Shown here piece by piece: positions 22,216 through 33,859 of a stretch of DNA of 64,000 nucleotides (positions are counted from its first letter, which is position 1; each line of letters opens with the position of its first letter). Source of the stretch: Cheiracanthium punctorium (Eukaryota > Arthropoda > Arachnida > Araneae > Cheiracanthiidae); NCBI GenBank assembly GCA_038373885.1, contig JAWZYV010010214.1:496001-560000 (forward strand), read 5' to 3'. Both the position numbers and the translations under genes were made by a program. The notes beneath the pieces are model-generated. The model worked only from the letters and a program-made list of their open reading frames with translations, was not told where the DNA came from and did no database searches.

Positions 22216-23186
22216 GCAACTGCTGTTGTTCGAGGTAAGTCATAAAATTTTGGAATCGGATGTCCCAGCATTAAAAAAAGTTAGGTCAACTTATATAATC
22301 TCATCAGATATGTATTGCAGGAAGTCATAAATCTATAGCAATCTCGAAATTTATTGCATCGATTTTACTGGAAATTTATGTATGCTGTTTGTGATCTTCA
22401 GGAGTACCAAATTTTGTTCCATAAACCCAAGACATTAATTTATAATTTAATATTTTAACAAATTACAAGCTTTACTATTTAAACAAACTTGCATGAACTA
22501 CAACCTGTCAATATATAGAGGTTCCTATCCTTTTAGCATTGTGCCTTCCCCCTCACATACCCCAACATGCATACAGTTTTTAATTCGTCAAAATGAACAT
22601 TGAGTCGCCTTTTCTACAAAATAATGTTATTAGTTAAGTTTGAACAAACATTTTATGCGAAAAAAGACGTTTTGGAGTAAAAATAAAATAAATGATTTTT
22701 TAAAGCATGTGTTATCACTTGCCATTGGCCGGTTATTCGAGAGCCTCCAGAACATGGTCTGCTCACACACTGTTTGGGAATTGCTAATAGAGAAGGTAGA
22801 CATTGCCCCAACAACTTAACTCATAAATTTAGCCATTTTGGGCTTTTGCACTTGAGATATACTTCTAGTAAAACAGACGGTTCTAAAAGTAGTTTTTACA
22901 AATATTGAAAAGCTCTATTAATTTTCTGGTGGTTAATTAATAAATTTCAAATCCTTAATTCCTACAAGAGAAATATTTATATGCTTTTATGCAGTCGACG
23001 TTCCATTGCACCGGGCATATATTATACGCCCTTCTCAAACACACTTCTCGAAAAAATTTTCTAGTCGTATAAATATACTCACTACTTTGGAGTGCAATAA
23101 CTTGAAAGGGAACAGAAGCCTGCCCAGGTATGCTCAATTCTTTGAATCGTGTAGGATATCTCGTGAAAGTGCAGTTAAGGATTAAG
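22216..23186. other. gene-free stretch
   Basis: AT-rich sequence. The 97-codon minus ORF at 22955-23248 overlaps the SINE and shows no domain. Confidence 0.4.
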
Positions 23187-23538
23187 TTGTTGTTGCTGTT
23201 GTCGTGTCCATGGATAGACGACACTATCCATGGAAAGAGGGGTGCCATTGCCCTCGAGGGGTCGGACTTCTACTTGTTGGTCCCTAATTTTGAACCGATT
23301 CCAGATGTGGGACCAACCACCACCTGAAATCGGCACCCCCAGAGGTATCGTTTAACAACTTGGAGGACATTGGAGCCACGACGGATTTTACGTGGACCAG
23401 CTCCCATTAGCGTACACGGTTCCACAGCGGACGAGCCGAGTGGGAAATGACCCTCCCAAGCACTGGCCAAGCCGGTTGCTGCTTCACTTGCCGTGTTCTT
23501 ATGGGAATGGAGTTTAGCGCCCAGACCACTGCGGGACT
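23187..23538 (-). mobile_element. tRNA-derived SINE family C, copy 1
   Basis: On the minus strand the head is TCCCGCAGTGGTCTGGGCGC (box A-like). It is followed by a GC-rich body with GTGTACGCTAATGGGAGC and CTCCAATGTCCTCCAAG, and ends in a CAACAACAA tail. A 10-bp direct repeat with one mismatch flanks it (AAGGATTAAG/AAGGGTTAAG). A second copy is at 44268-44521. The antisense ORF through it has no meaning as a protein. Confidence 0.75.
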
Positions 23539-23961
23539 AAGGGTTAAGTGAAGACACAATTTCAAATTTCTTTTTAAAAACATATATTATGATGTACACA
23601 CTTTTTTATTTTATAATTATTAATATGCAAAAGAATTGATATATTACTTACAGTAAAATTTCAATCTATATTTTAACACGAATGTTTCGTCTAATGTTAA
23701 AGAAAAAAAAATCAGCTTTTCAACTTTTGCTTTTTAGCAGATTTCCTGGTTCGCTAAGATAGCGTAAAATCCAACTAAACCACTTCCTGACGCTTTGTAA
23801 AGGAGCAATAACGCATAGATGTCAGGATGAAGTTCACTTCTTCGAAATACTTTAACTCATAATCAATAATAAAACTTTTTGAAAGTTGTGGTGAGTAATC
23901 TTCCAAGAAAGAAAAGCGTAAATAGTTTTCATCTATCTATGTAAATGGGAATATTTCTTAC

Positions 23962-24104
23962 TCTCAGGTTTCTCCATGACCAGTGATCCTGTGATTCTTG
24001 TGAATCTGTGCTGCTGCCCAGGCAAGAGTTCGATATCAGGATGGAGGCCTCACTTCCCCTTTCCAGACTCTTCCTTGCCAGGAGGTCCAGGCCCGCCATC
24101 GCTG
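23962..24104 (-). CDS. candidate coding exon (unassigned host gene)
   Basis: A GC-rich island in AT-rich DNA. On the minus strand it is preceded by a strong 3' splice site (TTTTGTTTTTTCTTCAG, with a CAGCAG tandem acceptor) and followed by GTAAGA. One frame is open right across: two bases of a split codon, then 47 codons ending in phase 0. The translation includes MAGLDLLARKSLERGSEAS and a Ser/Asp/Gln stretch (SSTDSQESQDHW), resembling a flexible segment of a cytoplasmic or scaffold protein. The other two frames contain stops. The internal ATG sits in a good Kozak context (GCGATGG), so it could also be a first coding exon. Its entry phase fits the exit of the minus-strand candidate at 41960-42042, which would imply a 17.9-kb intron. 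I cannot name the gene. Confidence 0.45.
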
Positions 24105-24499
24105 CTGAAGAAAAAACAAAGGGTAAAATCAATCTCCTGACTTTCTTGGAGGGGAAAAGCATAAATAAAGAAACAGAATATTTGATGTGAAAAATTCCGG
24201 AGTAAGAGATCGAACCCAGTAATGACATTAAAAAAAATAGGTTTTCAAGGATTTTTTATTTTATTTCATTTTTTATTTTATTATAATGTATTTGTTTGGA
24301 TTTTAGCTTTCGTAGATCAAATGCTAAAGACGCTATTTAATAAGTGATGTTTAGCAAGTGGCCATAGCAAAAACAAATGGTAATCTAAAAAGTTAGATAA
24401 AAAGAAAAGTAAATTATGCCGAACGCATGCATCATAAGAATATTTTTATTTATTTATTTATTTGTTTTTTCTTCGAAGTCTGACAGCTTTTCTAGACCG

Positions 24500-25130
24500 G
24501 ACTGATTTAAATCTAGAATGGTCGGCATCGTAAAGTAGGGTGCGAGACGGAAAATAAGTTTGTCTCGTCTCGCAGAATCCCTCTATAATAGTAATAAAAA
24601 CGACCGTCTCGTCTCACACACAAGCTGTAAATCTCTGTCTCGTCGCATCTCGTATCCATCACTAATTCTCGGGATATTCCAAAATGTAAAAGTTCTCCAT
24701 GTCCAACAATCAAGAGCACATATGGGCAACCGCCCGCCCGCGGGCCGGTTATGGCCCGCCACGGCTTTTGATCTGGCCCGCGGAACATTTGAAAACTCCG
24801 TATAAACAATTCAATATCCCATATAAATCCCAATTATACGGCCTACCACTTCGCTAAGATCCGCAAGTTTGACCCGCGACTTCGCTAACATCCTAAAGTT
24901 TGGCCCATAACTTTTCAAAGGTTGCCCGTACCTGAACTAGAGCATCAATTTCCGGACCTTCAGGTGTTCGCAAAGCATATGAGAGGTTCCCGAAATTAAT
25001 ATTCTAGTACAATGACTACACAAAGGGGTTCACGAATTTCTTTCGTATTTTAGAAGTAGTTCGTAAGCAGAAAAACTTTGATAACCACTGATCTAGAGCA
25101 TCACCGGAGGGCGTTACTGGATATATACCT
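24500..25130. mobile_element. degenerate hAT-like fragments
   Basis: 24530-24655 has repeated GTCTCGTCTC phrases. 24722-24785 has the GCCCGCGGGCCGG...GGCCCGCGG block often seen at ends of hAT-derived repeats. 24961-25095 (TTCGCAAAGC..GGGGTTCACGAATTTCTTTCG) is related to 29240-29412. Boundaries and target duplications are unclear. Confidence 0.4.
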
Positions 25131-25134
25131 TTTT

Positions 25135-26610
25135 ACTTCCTTGTACAAAGTATAAGGAAGTAATGTGATTGCGAAAAATTTCGGTAGCCAGATTTTGACG
25201 AAAAAAAACAATTTTGACTACCGCTAAATTTACTTTTAAGATTTTTCGTGATGCATCTTATCGTACGCATGCATGTACGTTCATATAAATGCATGTGCAA
25301 CTCGTTTTGACCGACCGCAAGTCCATTTTGACCAGTTTTCCCATGATGTCTGTACCGACGTACGCATGTATGTAACTCATATACGCATACTACGTACGCA
25401 TGTATGTAACTCGCATATCTCAAAAACTATTGGTCGTAGAATGTTGAAAATTTATATTTAGGATTGTTGTAACATCTAATTGTGCACCTCCCCTTTTGGT
25501 CCCGATCCACTGGATAGTTTATTTACAGCGCCACCCAAAGTATTTAAAATGCATTATGCTCTATGGGAAGAAATTCATTAAAGCGTATTTTAGAGGTATT
25601 AGGCTAATTCAAACCACTCAGAAGTGATATATATTGATAAAGGTTAGAAAATAAATCTCCCGATCGGAAATTGTGTCTTTAACATTTTTAGTTCTTCTAC
25701 AGGAATACTCAAAAACATTTCAACACATTACGGTCAATGGCAGTTTTAGAGACATTCATCCATTTCAAGCACAGTACCGTCCTACCATATAGTTAGGTAA
25801 TGGTCCGACTACGGTAACGTGCGTCCCTCAAAAATTACGTCAAAAGTCTCTAAGCTTGGCGTCTTTTGGTGCACGTGTGCATGTATTTAACTCTCATATC
25901 TCAAAAACTATTAGTCGTAGAATGTTGAAATGTCATATAGAAGACTGCTGTAACATATAGTTGTGCATCTCGATTTTTGGTTCCAGTCTAAGGACAGATT
26001 ATTTACAGGACCACCCAAAAGAATTTCAATACATTTATGTCTATGGACATCGTCAATATATTACGTCTGTAGGCAGTATTTGTTTGGTCCATGCCCAAAA
26101 TCTCGTCATCGACCTTGACGAGTTTTGGAGGAATATCGCCAAATTTGGCACCACAAATAATTTCGTTTTTCACATGACTAGAAAACTTTTAACATCAGAA
26201 TGTTGAAATTTTGTATCTAGAACAATTGCAACGTCAAACTATGCGTCTATTTTTGATTGCAATTGACTGGGTAAATTATTTACATTGTCACCCAGATGAC
26301 TTTACATACATTAAGGTGTATGGTACATTCCATTCTTTGAAAGCCTGTGGTCAATTACTACTTTGGCTATCCCCAAAATCTTGCAAACTATCTCAAGCTT
26401 GTTGGCTTTTGGAGAAATATCACCAAATTAAGTGTCAAAAACAAATCGTTCAAATTGAACGCAGCTTGGCGATATCTGAAATATTTGGCTAGAAATCGCT
26501 AAACGTTAGTATTATTGCAGTAATTTATCTCATTCAAACAAAATTATTTTAAATGAAGTATGCCGAAAATATTTTTGATTTAATAGACGCGTAAGGAAGT
26601 CATGTGGTGT
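25135..26610. mobile_element. 1.5-kb modular repeat with ACTTCCTT hairpin end
   Basis: The left end is a hairpin (ACTTCCTTGTAC-AAA-GTATAAGGAAGT, 25135-25161), and AAGGAAGTCATGTGG near 26590 may be the other boundary. Inside, a module is repeated about three times (about 25415, 25895 and 26185): an ACTATT.GTCGTAGAATGTTGAAA phrase, then TTGTAACAT..., then TTTACAG...CACCCAAA.....ATTTCAATACATT. In the last two modules the frame translates as HPKEFQYIYVYG and HPDDFTYIKVYG within small ORFs (25961-26206, 26211-26492). A relative unit lies at 2576-2640. The class is unknown. Confidence 0.5.
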
Positions 26611-28380
26611 CCACATCAGACTTTTCCCGTCTACCGATCTACACTGGGAAAAGACATACGGGCTCGCAGACTTAACATGTACGGTCAATGCATGCACACG
26701 ACGGTCTTTAAACATCCAGATTTCGAGCCTGAGTCTAATTCTGACATCCTGAGTTCGACTCCCTACCAACCGATCTATTACGGACATTACCTTATTTCCT
26801 TTTGCACTATTGTCTGTAGAAATGGTTAACCTAAAACATGAAATAATTTATTTTAGTTATTGCCCTTAGAGTTTAAATCTATGACAGTTCTTTTGTTTGA
26901 CCCTGTAAAAGGGCTACTGATATTACGCACACCATTTTTGAGAAAAACGTTGTTTTATAGACTCCAGTAATGCACATCAATTTTGTTTTGCTTGAAAGAG
27001 ATGAATGTCGCCAAAATGGTCTTCAAAATGTGTTTATGGAGAGACAGAAAAAGACACTGGCAAACCGCATGTATTAAAACTTTGTTGGAAAGTGTTAAAT
27101 TAATATGTTGATATACTTTCGGCAAATTGCACGCGCAGAACTTTGCAGAAATGACGTTTTTTAAAATAATCCCCACCCCCTCTTATTTATTAATTAATTT
27201 TTTATCGTTGGGAATGGTGAATGAAGCAATACAAAATTTAATCTGCTGTTCAAATTTTGAAAAAAGTTGGCCATTAAACATCTAATTTTTGCGATTCGAA
27301 ACGGTTGGCAGAATATATTTTAAAGATTCAACTTTTGAACGCTTTGTATAGTGTCGAAATTCTGTAAGTATATAAATTTCTTTAAAAACTAGAATTGGTT
27401 TCGAATGCATGGTACGTCAGCGTGGCTTGATACCCTTTGATTAAAGAAGTTACGTTCAACAACATCCCTAACCTTTTGACAGATGCACCACGAGAAAAGC
27501 TTTAGGTTTATAGCATACAGAGGAGGGGCCCTACATCAACAATGAAACCGAATTTTTTTACATTAATAGTATTTATTATTTCTGGTGTTTAAATATTTCA
27601 CCGTGTTTTTTTAAAAATGATTTGCTTTTTCTCACACTACCACAAAGGATAACACGTAGTCCAATCAAAACACTACACCACAGAAAACCTAAGCTATAAA
27701 ACGTGTCTAAACTTTTCATTTCCTGTTATTAAAATGAGTTGTTTTGTACTGTGTAAGTTTCTCTTATAAACATCACTGAGCTCAAAATTTTTGGGATCTC
27801 AAAAATGCAGAAATTCTGAAAATGTATATAAACACCAAAGGCTTGCTTTTCCCGATAAGATGACTGATTTTGACTAAATGGATGAGATAAAATTACAGTT
27901 TCACCGTAATGTACTGAAATGCGCTCAGATTTCCCTGAAAAAACAAACAAAAAAAAAACACTGTTTATGCTACAAAACCGACGTATAAAGAAACTGTGGT
28001 TGACGAGATGTACAGGCTGCGTTGCTGACACCCCCTTGGTCACTCCCTTTTGCACTCGAAGAGTATTGTGATCTAGGGATTATAGTGACCATCTTACTAT
28101 GGTTATCTCGGACTAAGATTTTCACACACACTCATTCACATGATTCTTCAGGTGCAAAGGAGTGTGGCTAAAATGTCAGCACCGTAGCCTGTATATCTCG
28201 TCAGTCACGTAAAGAAACAAACTGAAATCACGGACACTTTGCAACTTATTTTTAAAGCACAAATAATGCAAATGATGGTGGTAAGTCTCGCAAATTTTAA
28301 CTAGTTATTTATACTTATTTACACGCCATTAAGTATCGCGAAGGGCAAAATACACAATTAAATTGTATATTTGTATGTTT
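26611..28380. other. gene-free stretch
   Basis: AT-rich. 26985-27060 weakly echoes module R in reverse. The 108-codon minus ORF 27729-28055 has no recognisable feature. 28165-28220 resembles 40130-40180 (GCAGCCTGT...CTCGTCAG.CACGTAAAG), so it is part of a dispersed repeat. Confidence 0.4.
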
Positions 28381-28441
28381 GAAAAATACCGCTAACGCCA
28401 GTTTTGTTTATTTATTTACCACCTGCACCCCACGAGTCAAG

Positions 28442-28548
28442 CTATTTTCTGCTGTCTTTGACCCTGATCTTTGACGAACTTCGATCATTTCGGAGGCCTC
28501 CACCAAGTTGCAAGAGGTTGATGACTGCCGATTGCTCTGTCGCAATTT
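28442..28548 (-). CDS. candidate terminal exon (weak)
   Basis: On the minus strand, after AG at a weak acceptor (GGAATGCACCTGAAG), a frame reads on from two split-codon bases as IATEQSAVINLLQLGGGLRN and then a basic end to TAG, with AATAAA about 30 bp later. GC content is raised. The phase would also accept the exit of 41960-42042, making it a possible alternative 3' exon. Against this, the acceptor lacks a pyrimidine tract, a second frame is open too, and neighbouring sequence is repetitive. Confidence 0.18.
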
Positions 28549-29239
28549 CTTCAGGTGCATTCCAGAAAACGCATCAATTATTATCATGTGTACAAGACTT
28601 ACAGAATAAATATTTTTTGATATTTTTTCTGGCGAAGTTGAAAAGTGTTAATGATTTTCGATTTGGAGTCTATCTGCCCGTTGTACAGCTGACGTAAATA
28701 GGTATACATTATCAAGCAATTTATATACGTACTGTACTACATAGCTGCCTACTCTTTCATTTGGAAAATTACTCACCACTATTTTCTTTTAAACACTGTA
28801 ATGCTATCCATAAATGTAAAGATTTTCCAGACTTTATAATTCAAATTAAAAAATTTGAAAGTTGAGGTAGAAAATCTTCCAAAAAGAAAAAAGGTGAATG
28901 GTGGTAGCTATTTTACTACCAGCTATGTTGAAAATGGTGCCTGTAGCATTAAATAGCTTTCCGACATTTGATGAAATAAAATTCTAATGCTATTCGATGC
29001 GACTATACATCTGAAGTCTTTGCTTAAAGCGCGTTTTACAGACATTTATCTATTTCAAACAAAACAAATTCGACACTTATTAATAAAATAAAAAAAATAT
29101 GGACACAGGATTAGTGGCTGTTTTACGTGGGACAACAAAATACTTTTTCATAGATTTAGGTTGTGTGTGTGGGTTTAGGTTGTGGTTAAAAACAAATACT
29201 TCAATGACACAGAAACACTCAAATAAAAAAAATACTCCT

Positions 29240-29412
29240 TGCTTTAGTTCAGTAGTTTCAAACTGGTGATTTGTGAATCTCCAAGGGTACGCGAGGTATG
29301 TACTCGCAAACATAATGTGTAGAATAATGTGCAGTGACTATACAAAGGGTTCGCGAATTTCTTTCGGATTTTCGGAAGGCTTTGCAAGGATAAAAAAGTT
29401 GGGAATCACTAC
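29240..29412. mobile_element. hAT-type MITE remnant
   Basis: CAGTAGTTTCAAACTGGTG at the left and GTTGGGAATCACTACT at the right are inverted ends of the common CAGTGGTTCTCAA type. The body shares TTCGCGAATTTCTTTCGG with 25020-25060. No clean target duplication is visible. Confidence 0.45.
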
Positions 29413-29785
29413 TTCAGATCTCCGTGACCCCTGTTAAGGTATAATATTCTTGCACATGTGTATTCCAGGCCTTAGCGAAGGAATTCACCAGATCAATTGG
29501 TATTTTATTTAGTTATTTTCTGCGAAGAACAGTGTGATAGGCAGTTTTCCACATATAGTCATTTTTATATTAATTATACAAAATTGCATATAAAAATTAA
29601 CATCGAAATTAACGTGAAAGACTGTCACATTACAAGCTTTTAACTTAAACTTCACCCTAACCTTCGTGCAAGGGAAAAAGTTGTTTCTTATAAAATAAAA
29701 CTTTGTGTAATTTCTGGTGAACATAACGCACTCATATTCATGCAAAAATTCAATGTTTTTTCTTCATAAAATAATGTATAGTTAC

Positions 29786-29994
29786 TGCCGCCCAGGTGGT
29801 ATGGTGGCTTAAGAACCATTCTATCACGCCTTGGTCCGGCTTCGAATCCCAAGCTTGGGCGTGGATTATAGCTTGTTCGTCCCGTTATAAAGGGTAACGC
29901 TGGCCGTCCACTGGATGCCCCCATGATAAAATGCCTACAATACCTGCTGTCAGCTGTATTGGACAATGCCTAATCAGCAAGGGCCCGCCCATTG
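29786..29994 (+). mobile_element. tRNA-derived SINE family B, copy 1
   Basis: A head GCCCAGGTGGTATGGTGGC (box A-like) and GGCTTCGAATCCCAAGC (box B-like) are followed by a body shared with 35425-35641 (CTGGCCGTCCACTGGATGC, AGCAAGGGCCCGCCCATTG) and a short A tail. Confidence 0.75.
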
Positions 29995-29999
29995 AAAAA

Positions 30000-30250
30000 A
30001 TGTTTATTTTTACACAGTCACTTTAAAAAATAACCGTACAATCAATCAAAACTTTCCGTAAATTTTACGGAAATTTTCCATTTATATTTGAATACAGGAC
30101 AATTTCCGTACATCAAGGGTCAATGTCTCTCTGGAACAGAAATTCTGTTGGAATTTACAGAATAGAATTCCGTAAATATAAAGAAATAGTACTGGCGTCC
30201 CATTTGTCAGTACATTTTCCGTATTTTCACAGATTTGTTATTAGTGCTTC
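30000..30250. repeat. cluster of TTTCCGTA/TACGGAAA motifs
   Basis: TTTCCGTAAA, TTTACGGAAA, ATTTCCGTAC, ATTCCGTAAA and TTTTCCGTAT recur within 200 bp in both orientations, suggesting the subterminal arrays of an inverted-repeat element. The boundaries could not be fixed. Confidence 0.4.
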
Positions 30251-30559
30251 TATAGTCTTCAATTATTAATCATTAAAAGCTGCCGTTTTTTATGCAGTTA
30301 TACGTTTTTTCTCAAGTAGTAAAAAATAGTTTTTGGGGTAATTTCATTGATGTTTTAATTTCAATATGATGATAGGATGTTTGGTCTTCTGTTCTAGGTG
30401 ACGTTTGATACTAGCGAAAATTTCCAAGACTTGAATAAATTTCATTAAAATTATAAATTAACCTTACTGTCAAGGAACACAAAATATTTTAAAAGCAAAG
30501 AAAGACAATTTCAGTCATTCATACAAAAGACTTCTGACTTAAGCTGCGTTCACAACTGT

Positions 30560-30610
30560 GCCCTTATTGACACCGATGCCGCATTAAGCGGCATCGGTGT
30601 CAATAAGGGC
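30560..30610. repeat. perfect 23-bp inverted repeat, 5-nt loop
   Basis: GCCCTTATTGACACCGATGCCGC (30560-30582), with loop ATTAA, is followed by its exact complement (30588-30610). It has about 55% GC in an AT-rich setting and gives a stable uninterrupted hairpin. A minisatellite begins immediately after it. Confidence 0.97.
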
Positions 30611-30700
30611 TATATATATATTTCGTCGAACTATATATGTTTCGTCACTATATATGTTCGAACTATATATGTTCGTCGAACTATATATGTTTCGTCAATC
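30611..30700. repeat. TATATATGTTTCGTCGAAC minisatellite
   Basis: Variants of the 15-22-bp unit (CTATATATGTTTCGTC, CTATATATGTTCGTCGAA) repeat about five times directly after the hairpin. Confidence 0.85.
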
Positions 30701-31024
30701 TGTCGTTAGCATCATTAGAACAGGCTTTTTCCGAAATAAAACCTTACTGGAAAAAAAGAATAAAATATTCATGAACCAATATGTGATTCCGTAATTGAAT
30801 ATCATTTTCAGTTGTTCGGAAATGAAACTAACTGTGGAGGAATTAATTTCACTTACACCGCAGATATATCTTAAATATTGGGGAAATGATAACGACATTT
30901 TATCTAAAGTTATGTTGTTCTTGAAAAGATAATTCTACCACTCAAGATAGTGACGTTATTTATTCTTATAATAAGAACTCATAAATGACCCAGACATGAC
31001 TTGAAGACGTCGAAATTTTACTAT

Positions 31025-31795
31025 CAGGGCCGGTTCCATAGGGGGCCCCCCATCTGTATGGAAAATTACTTTTGTCTGCAAAATCGTCAGCTGACAAAGG
31101 GCAGGACTGTCGGCAAATTTGAGCTTAACCACCAATCTGTTAAGTGTTATGTGTATATATTACCAGTTCTGCTGACAGTTTATTTTAAGTTATTCTATAT
31201 TATGAACATAGTTGTGCTACGATTTTGATTTTAGTGATTTAAGTCCAGTAAAAAAAAGTCGCCTTTGTCCCTTAAAGACAACTTCATTCCAGATTATTTC
31301 AGTGTAATGTAGTTTGTATTAAAGGCAAACTTGCACACTGAGTATCAGCCTGGGGTGTAGGTGCCCTGGGAGAAGGACATTTTAAGGGGATATAATGCGT
31401 ATTCAAGCTACATTTGGAGAAATCCGACCAAAACTCCAGACCGTTAGAACTAAGGCTGCGCGAGAGTACAGAACCCTGGACGTGCATTTCAACCATCTTC
31501 CAAAGTTTAGTGATTCTAACCACTAATGTCATCAATAAAAAATAGGTGTAGCGGTGTAAGTAATTTGTTAGCAGGGTTGGCTGGAGAATTTTGAGATGAT
31601 TGAATTGTAATTGTTTACACTTTACACTTTACTCGTAATGAAATTGAATATCACAGCATATTTTATGTGTATTCATTAAAGTAAAAATGGCAGGTAAAAT
31701 TGGTATTTTTGAGGGCATATTGGTGTATGTTGTTGGCAAATTTTGACTTTATACCCCCCCCCCCCGCCCAACATTTTTGCTTAAACCCGGTCCTG
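31025..31795. mobile_element. hAT-type non-autonomous element (CAGGGCCGG family) carrying a SINE
   Basis: The ends CAGGGCCGGTT and CAGGACCGGGTTTAAGC (inverted) are flanked by a perfect 8-bp target duplication TTTACTAT (31017-31024 and 31796-31803). It is 771 bp long and lacks a transposase. A SINE A copy (about 31348-31527) lies at the same internal site as in the related copy near 10 kb. Confidence 0.9.
31348..31527 (-). mobile_element. SINE family A inside the hAT element
   Basis: GTAGGTGCCCTGGGAGAAGG, CAAGCTACATTTGGAGAAA and CCAGACCGTTAGA identify the family in reverse. The TAACCACTA end corresponds to the tRNA-like head. Confidence 0.75.
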
Positions 31796-31997
31796 TTTAC
31801 TATTACAGTGAAATCCCGGCTTAAGGTTATTCAATGGTCCTAAAAGAAATAACGTTACATACTGGAAAACTCTAAATCGGGGCTGGAAAAAAACTAAGTT
31901 CTGACAATGAATTAAAGTGTGATGTATGCTACATAACTTTTATTTATTCCTCTACAATAGTTTAGACGTTAGTTTTCAAAGGTTCTTTGTGTTATAG

Positions 31998-32204
31998 CAA
32001 GCCTACACGTGCCGTGTGGGGGAGGCTAGGTCGGAAGACTTTTTACGGGGTTCGAATGCGTATTCCAGTTACATCTGGGGAAAACCGACCCAAAATCCAG
32101 ACTGTTGGATCGACAGGCGTGCGGTAGGCCCAAACGCGGAGCCTTCACACTACAGCCGTCTACAATCTTCAGTGTCTTATTCACTCATCCACGGTGGGAC
32201 CGTG
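31998..32204 (-). mobile_element. SINE family A
   Basis: Reverse copy with GAAGACTTTTTACGGGGTTC, CCAGTTACATCTGGGGAAAA, CCAGACTGTTGGATCGACAG and CCTTCACACTACAGCCGTCT. Confidence 0.75.
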
Positions 32205-32700
32205 AGTTTTTAAAACTATTTCTAAAGGAAACGTTATTTTAATTTCTGTTTTTCTTTTACAATTTGCATCTGCGATTTCATTTTAAATGCATATGAGTTT
32301 TTGTAAGTTTGTCTTTTGACTAGAGATGGCCAATGATTCGATGAGTCGAATCAGTGATTCGAATCTTGGTACTGAGTGGCTCAGTCTTTACACTCACTCT
32401 CTACTGATTCGAATCTCAAGGCCTCAAGGGAAATACATTCCAAGTGCGAAGGGAAGAAAAACTTATTTTCCCTTTGCCGTTCCCAGGGATTTTCCCTTTC
32501 TCTTTCAACTCTTTTCGACTCTTTACGACTCCTTTCGGCTCTTTTCGACTCTTTACGACTCTGAGTCGATAGATGATTTGAAACAGTAAATGAGTGGGTG
32601 TGGGTGAGTTGGTCACTGAGTTGGTGCAGCAACGAATCTTTACTGATTCAGTGTTTCGCTCTGTTTCGGTGATTGTATACTATCGTTGAGATTCGTTAGT

Positions 32701-32858
32701 TTTTCGAATCTTCTATCGACTCAGAGTCGAAAGGAGCCGAAAAGAGTTGAAAGGATGTTTCATTTAATTGGAGGGGTTTTTTCGAATCTTCTATCGACTC
32801 AGAGTCGAAAGGAGTCGAAAAGAGTTGAAAGGATGTTTCATTTAATTGAAGTTTTTTT
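32701..32858. repeat. 78-bp tandem duplication in the hAT arm
   Basis: CGAATCTTCTATCGACTCAG and the following GAGTCGAAAGGAG.CGAAAAG stretch occur at 32705 and again at 32783. Related GACTCTTT(A/T)CGACTC units run in the opposite sense at 32504-32570, so the region can fold back. ORFs across it on both strands are artefacts. Confidence 0.85.
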
Positions 32859-33125
32859 TCGAATCTTTGGTGTTTCATTTCTTGGTTGGTGGTCGGATTT
32901 TAAAGTTTTATCTGTCTGTGGGTGTGGAGTGGGTCGAACATCGTTTGCTTTTGGCGGGGGGCATAGGCGTTACTTCCTAAGGGCAAGAGGGGTCAATCTC
33001 CCCCCCGAAAAAAAAATTAAGAAAATCCCTCCTTCCAACTTGTCTGACTGATTTAATATTTGTTTAAAATTTAATGAAACATCCCTTTTCTACTTTTAAC
33101 TTCAATATATGTCCCCCTGCCCCCA

Positions 33126-33163
<38 letters not shown>

Positions 33164-33692
33164 GGAACGTTAAGTTTACATGGTGGCGGATTTTCATGTG
33201 AAGGGAAATAGAATGAAATAAAGTTAGGATTGTGCTTGCCACTTTTAATGAAGGATACAGGGGCGGTATTAAGCGCTCTCACAAAAGGACTTTGTAGTAA
33301 GCAAAATAACATTTCGCTTTATTGCAGCAGATTTCGGTTTTTTTTTTTTTTTTTACCTTGTTTTTCGTTTAAGGGGAATGATTTTATTTTCTTTCGTAAT
33401 TCAGAGAAATACAAAATAGGGCCTAAAGCAGTGGCGTAGTTAGTGTTATTGACAGTGGCGTAGCCAGGATTTTATTTCGGGGTGGGCTGGGTATCAAATT
33501 TAAAGATAAAGTTCAATTGTAAGCTAAGTAAAGGGTCCCATTTTTTTTTGGGGGGGGGGGGAGCAGCAGCCCCTCAGTAGGACTGGGCCGAAAATCGACA
33601 TATCGGTTTTATTTCAACATCAAATATCCGATATTCCCATTTTCATTTCAGTGAAATCTCGAATTCGATAAAGGGCAAAAATACAGGCCTTC

Positions 33693-33859
33693 CAGGGGCG
33701 TAGCCAGAATTTTTTTATGGGGGGGGTTATGACTACTGCAACTCATATATATGTATACGTGTGTATGATAATGTAGTGAAGAATATACATTTTGTATGGC
33801 AAAAAATTCCTCATGGGGGGTTATGACCCCCCTAACCCCCCCCCTTGGCTACGCCTCTG
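33693..33859. mobile_element. hAT-type MITE (CAGGGGCGTAGCC family), copy 2
   Basis: Inverted copy of the 351-526 element: CAGGGGCGTAGCCAG at the left and TTGGCTACGCCTCTG at the right. The flanks AGGCCTTC/AGGCCGGC are an 8-bp duplication with two mismatches. It is nested in the 2.38-kb hAT element. Confidence 0.8.

Noticed and set aside
23270..23470. 66-codon minus-strand ORF
   Set aside because: Lies wholly within a tRNA-derived SINE.
27729..28055. 108-codon minus-strand ORF
   Set aside because: No domain and AT-rich chance composition.
31803..31990. Possible pogo-like terminus (ACAGTGAAATCCCGGCTTAAGG)
   Set aside because: Only one end could be found; no partner or TA-flanked right end.
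32326..33051. Several overlapping ORFs on both strands with RKE/SRKESKRVE motifs
   Set aside because: They are translations of the GAGTCGA tandem and inverted repeats in the hAT element arms.
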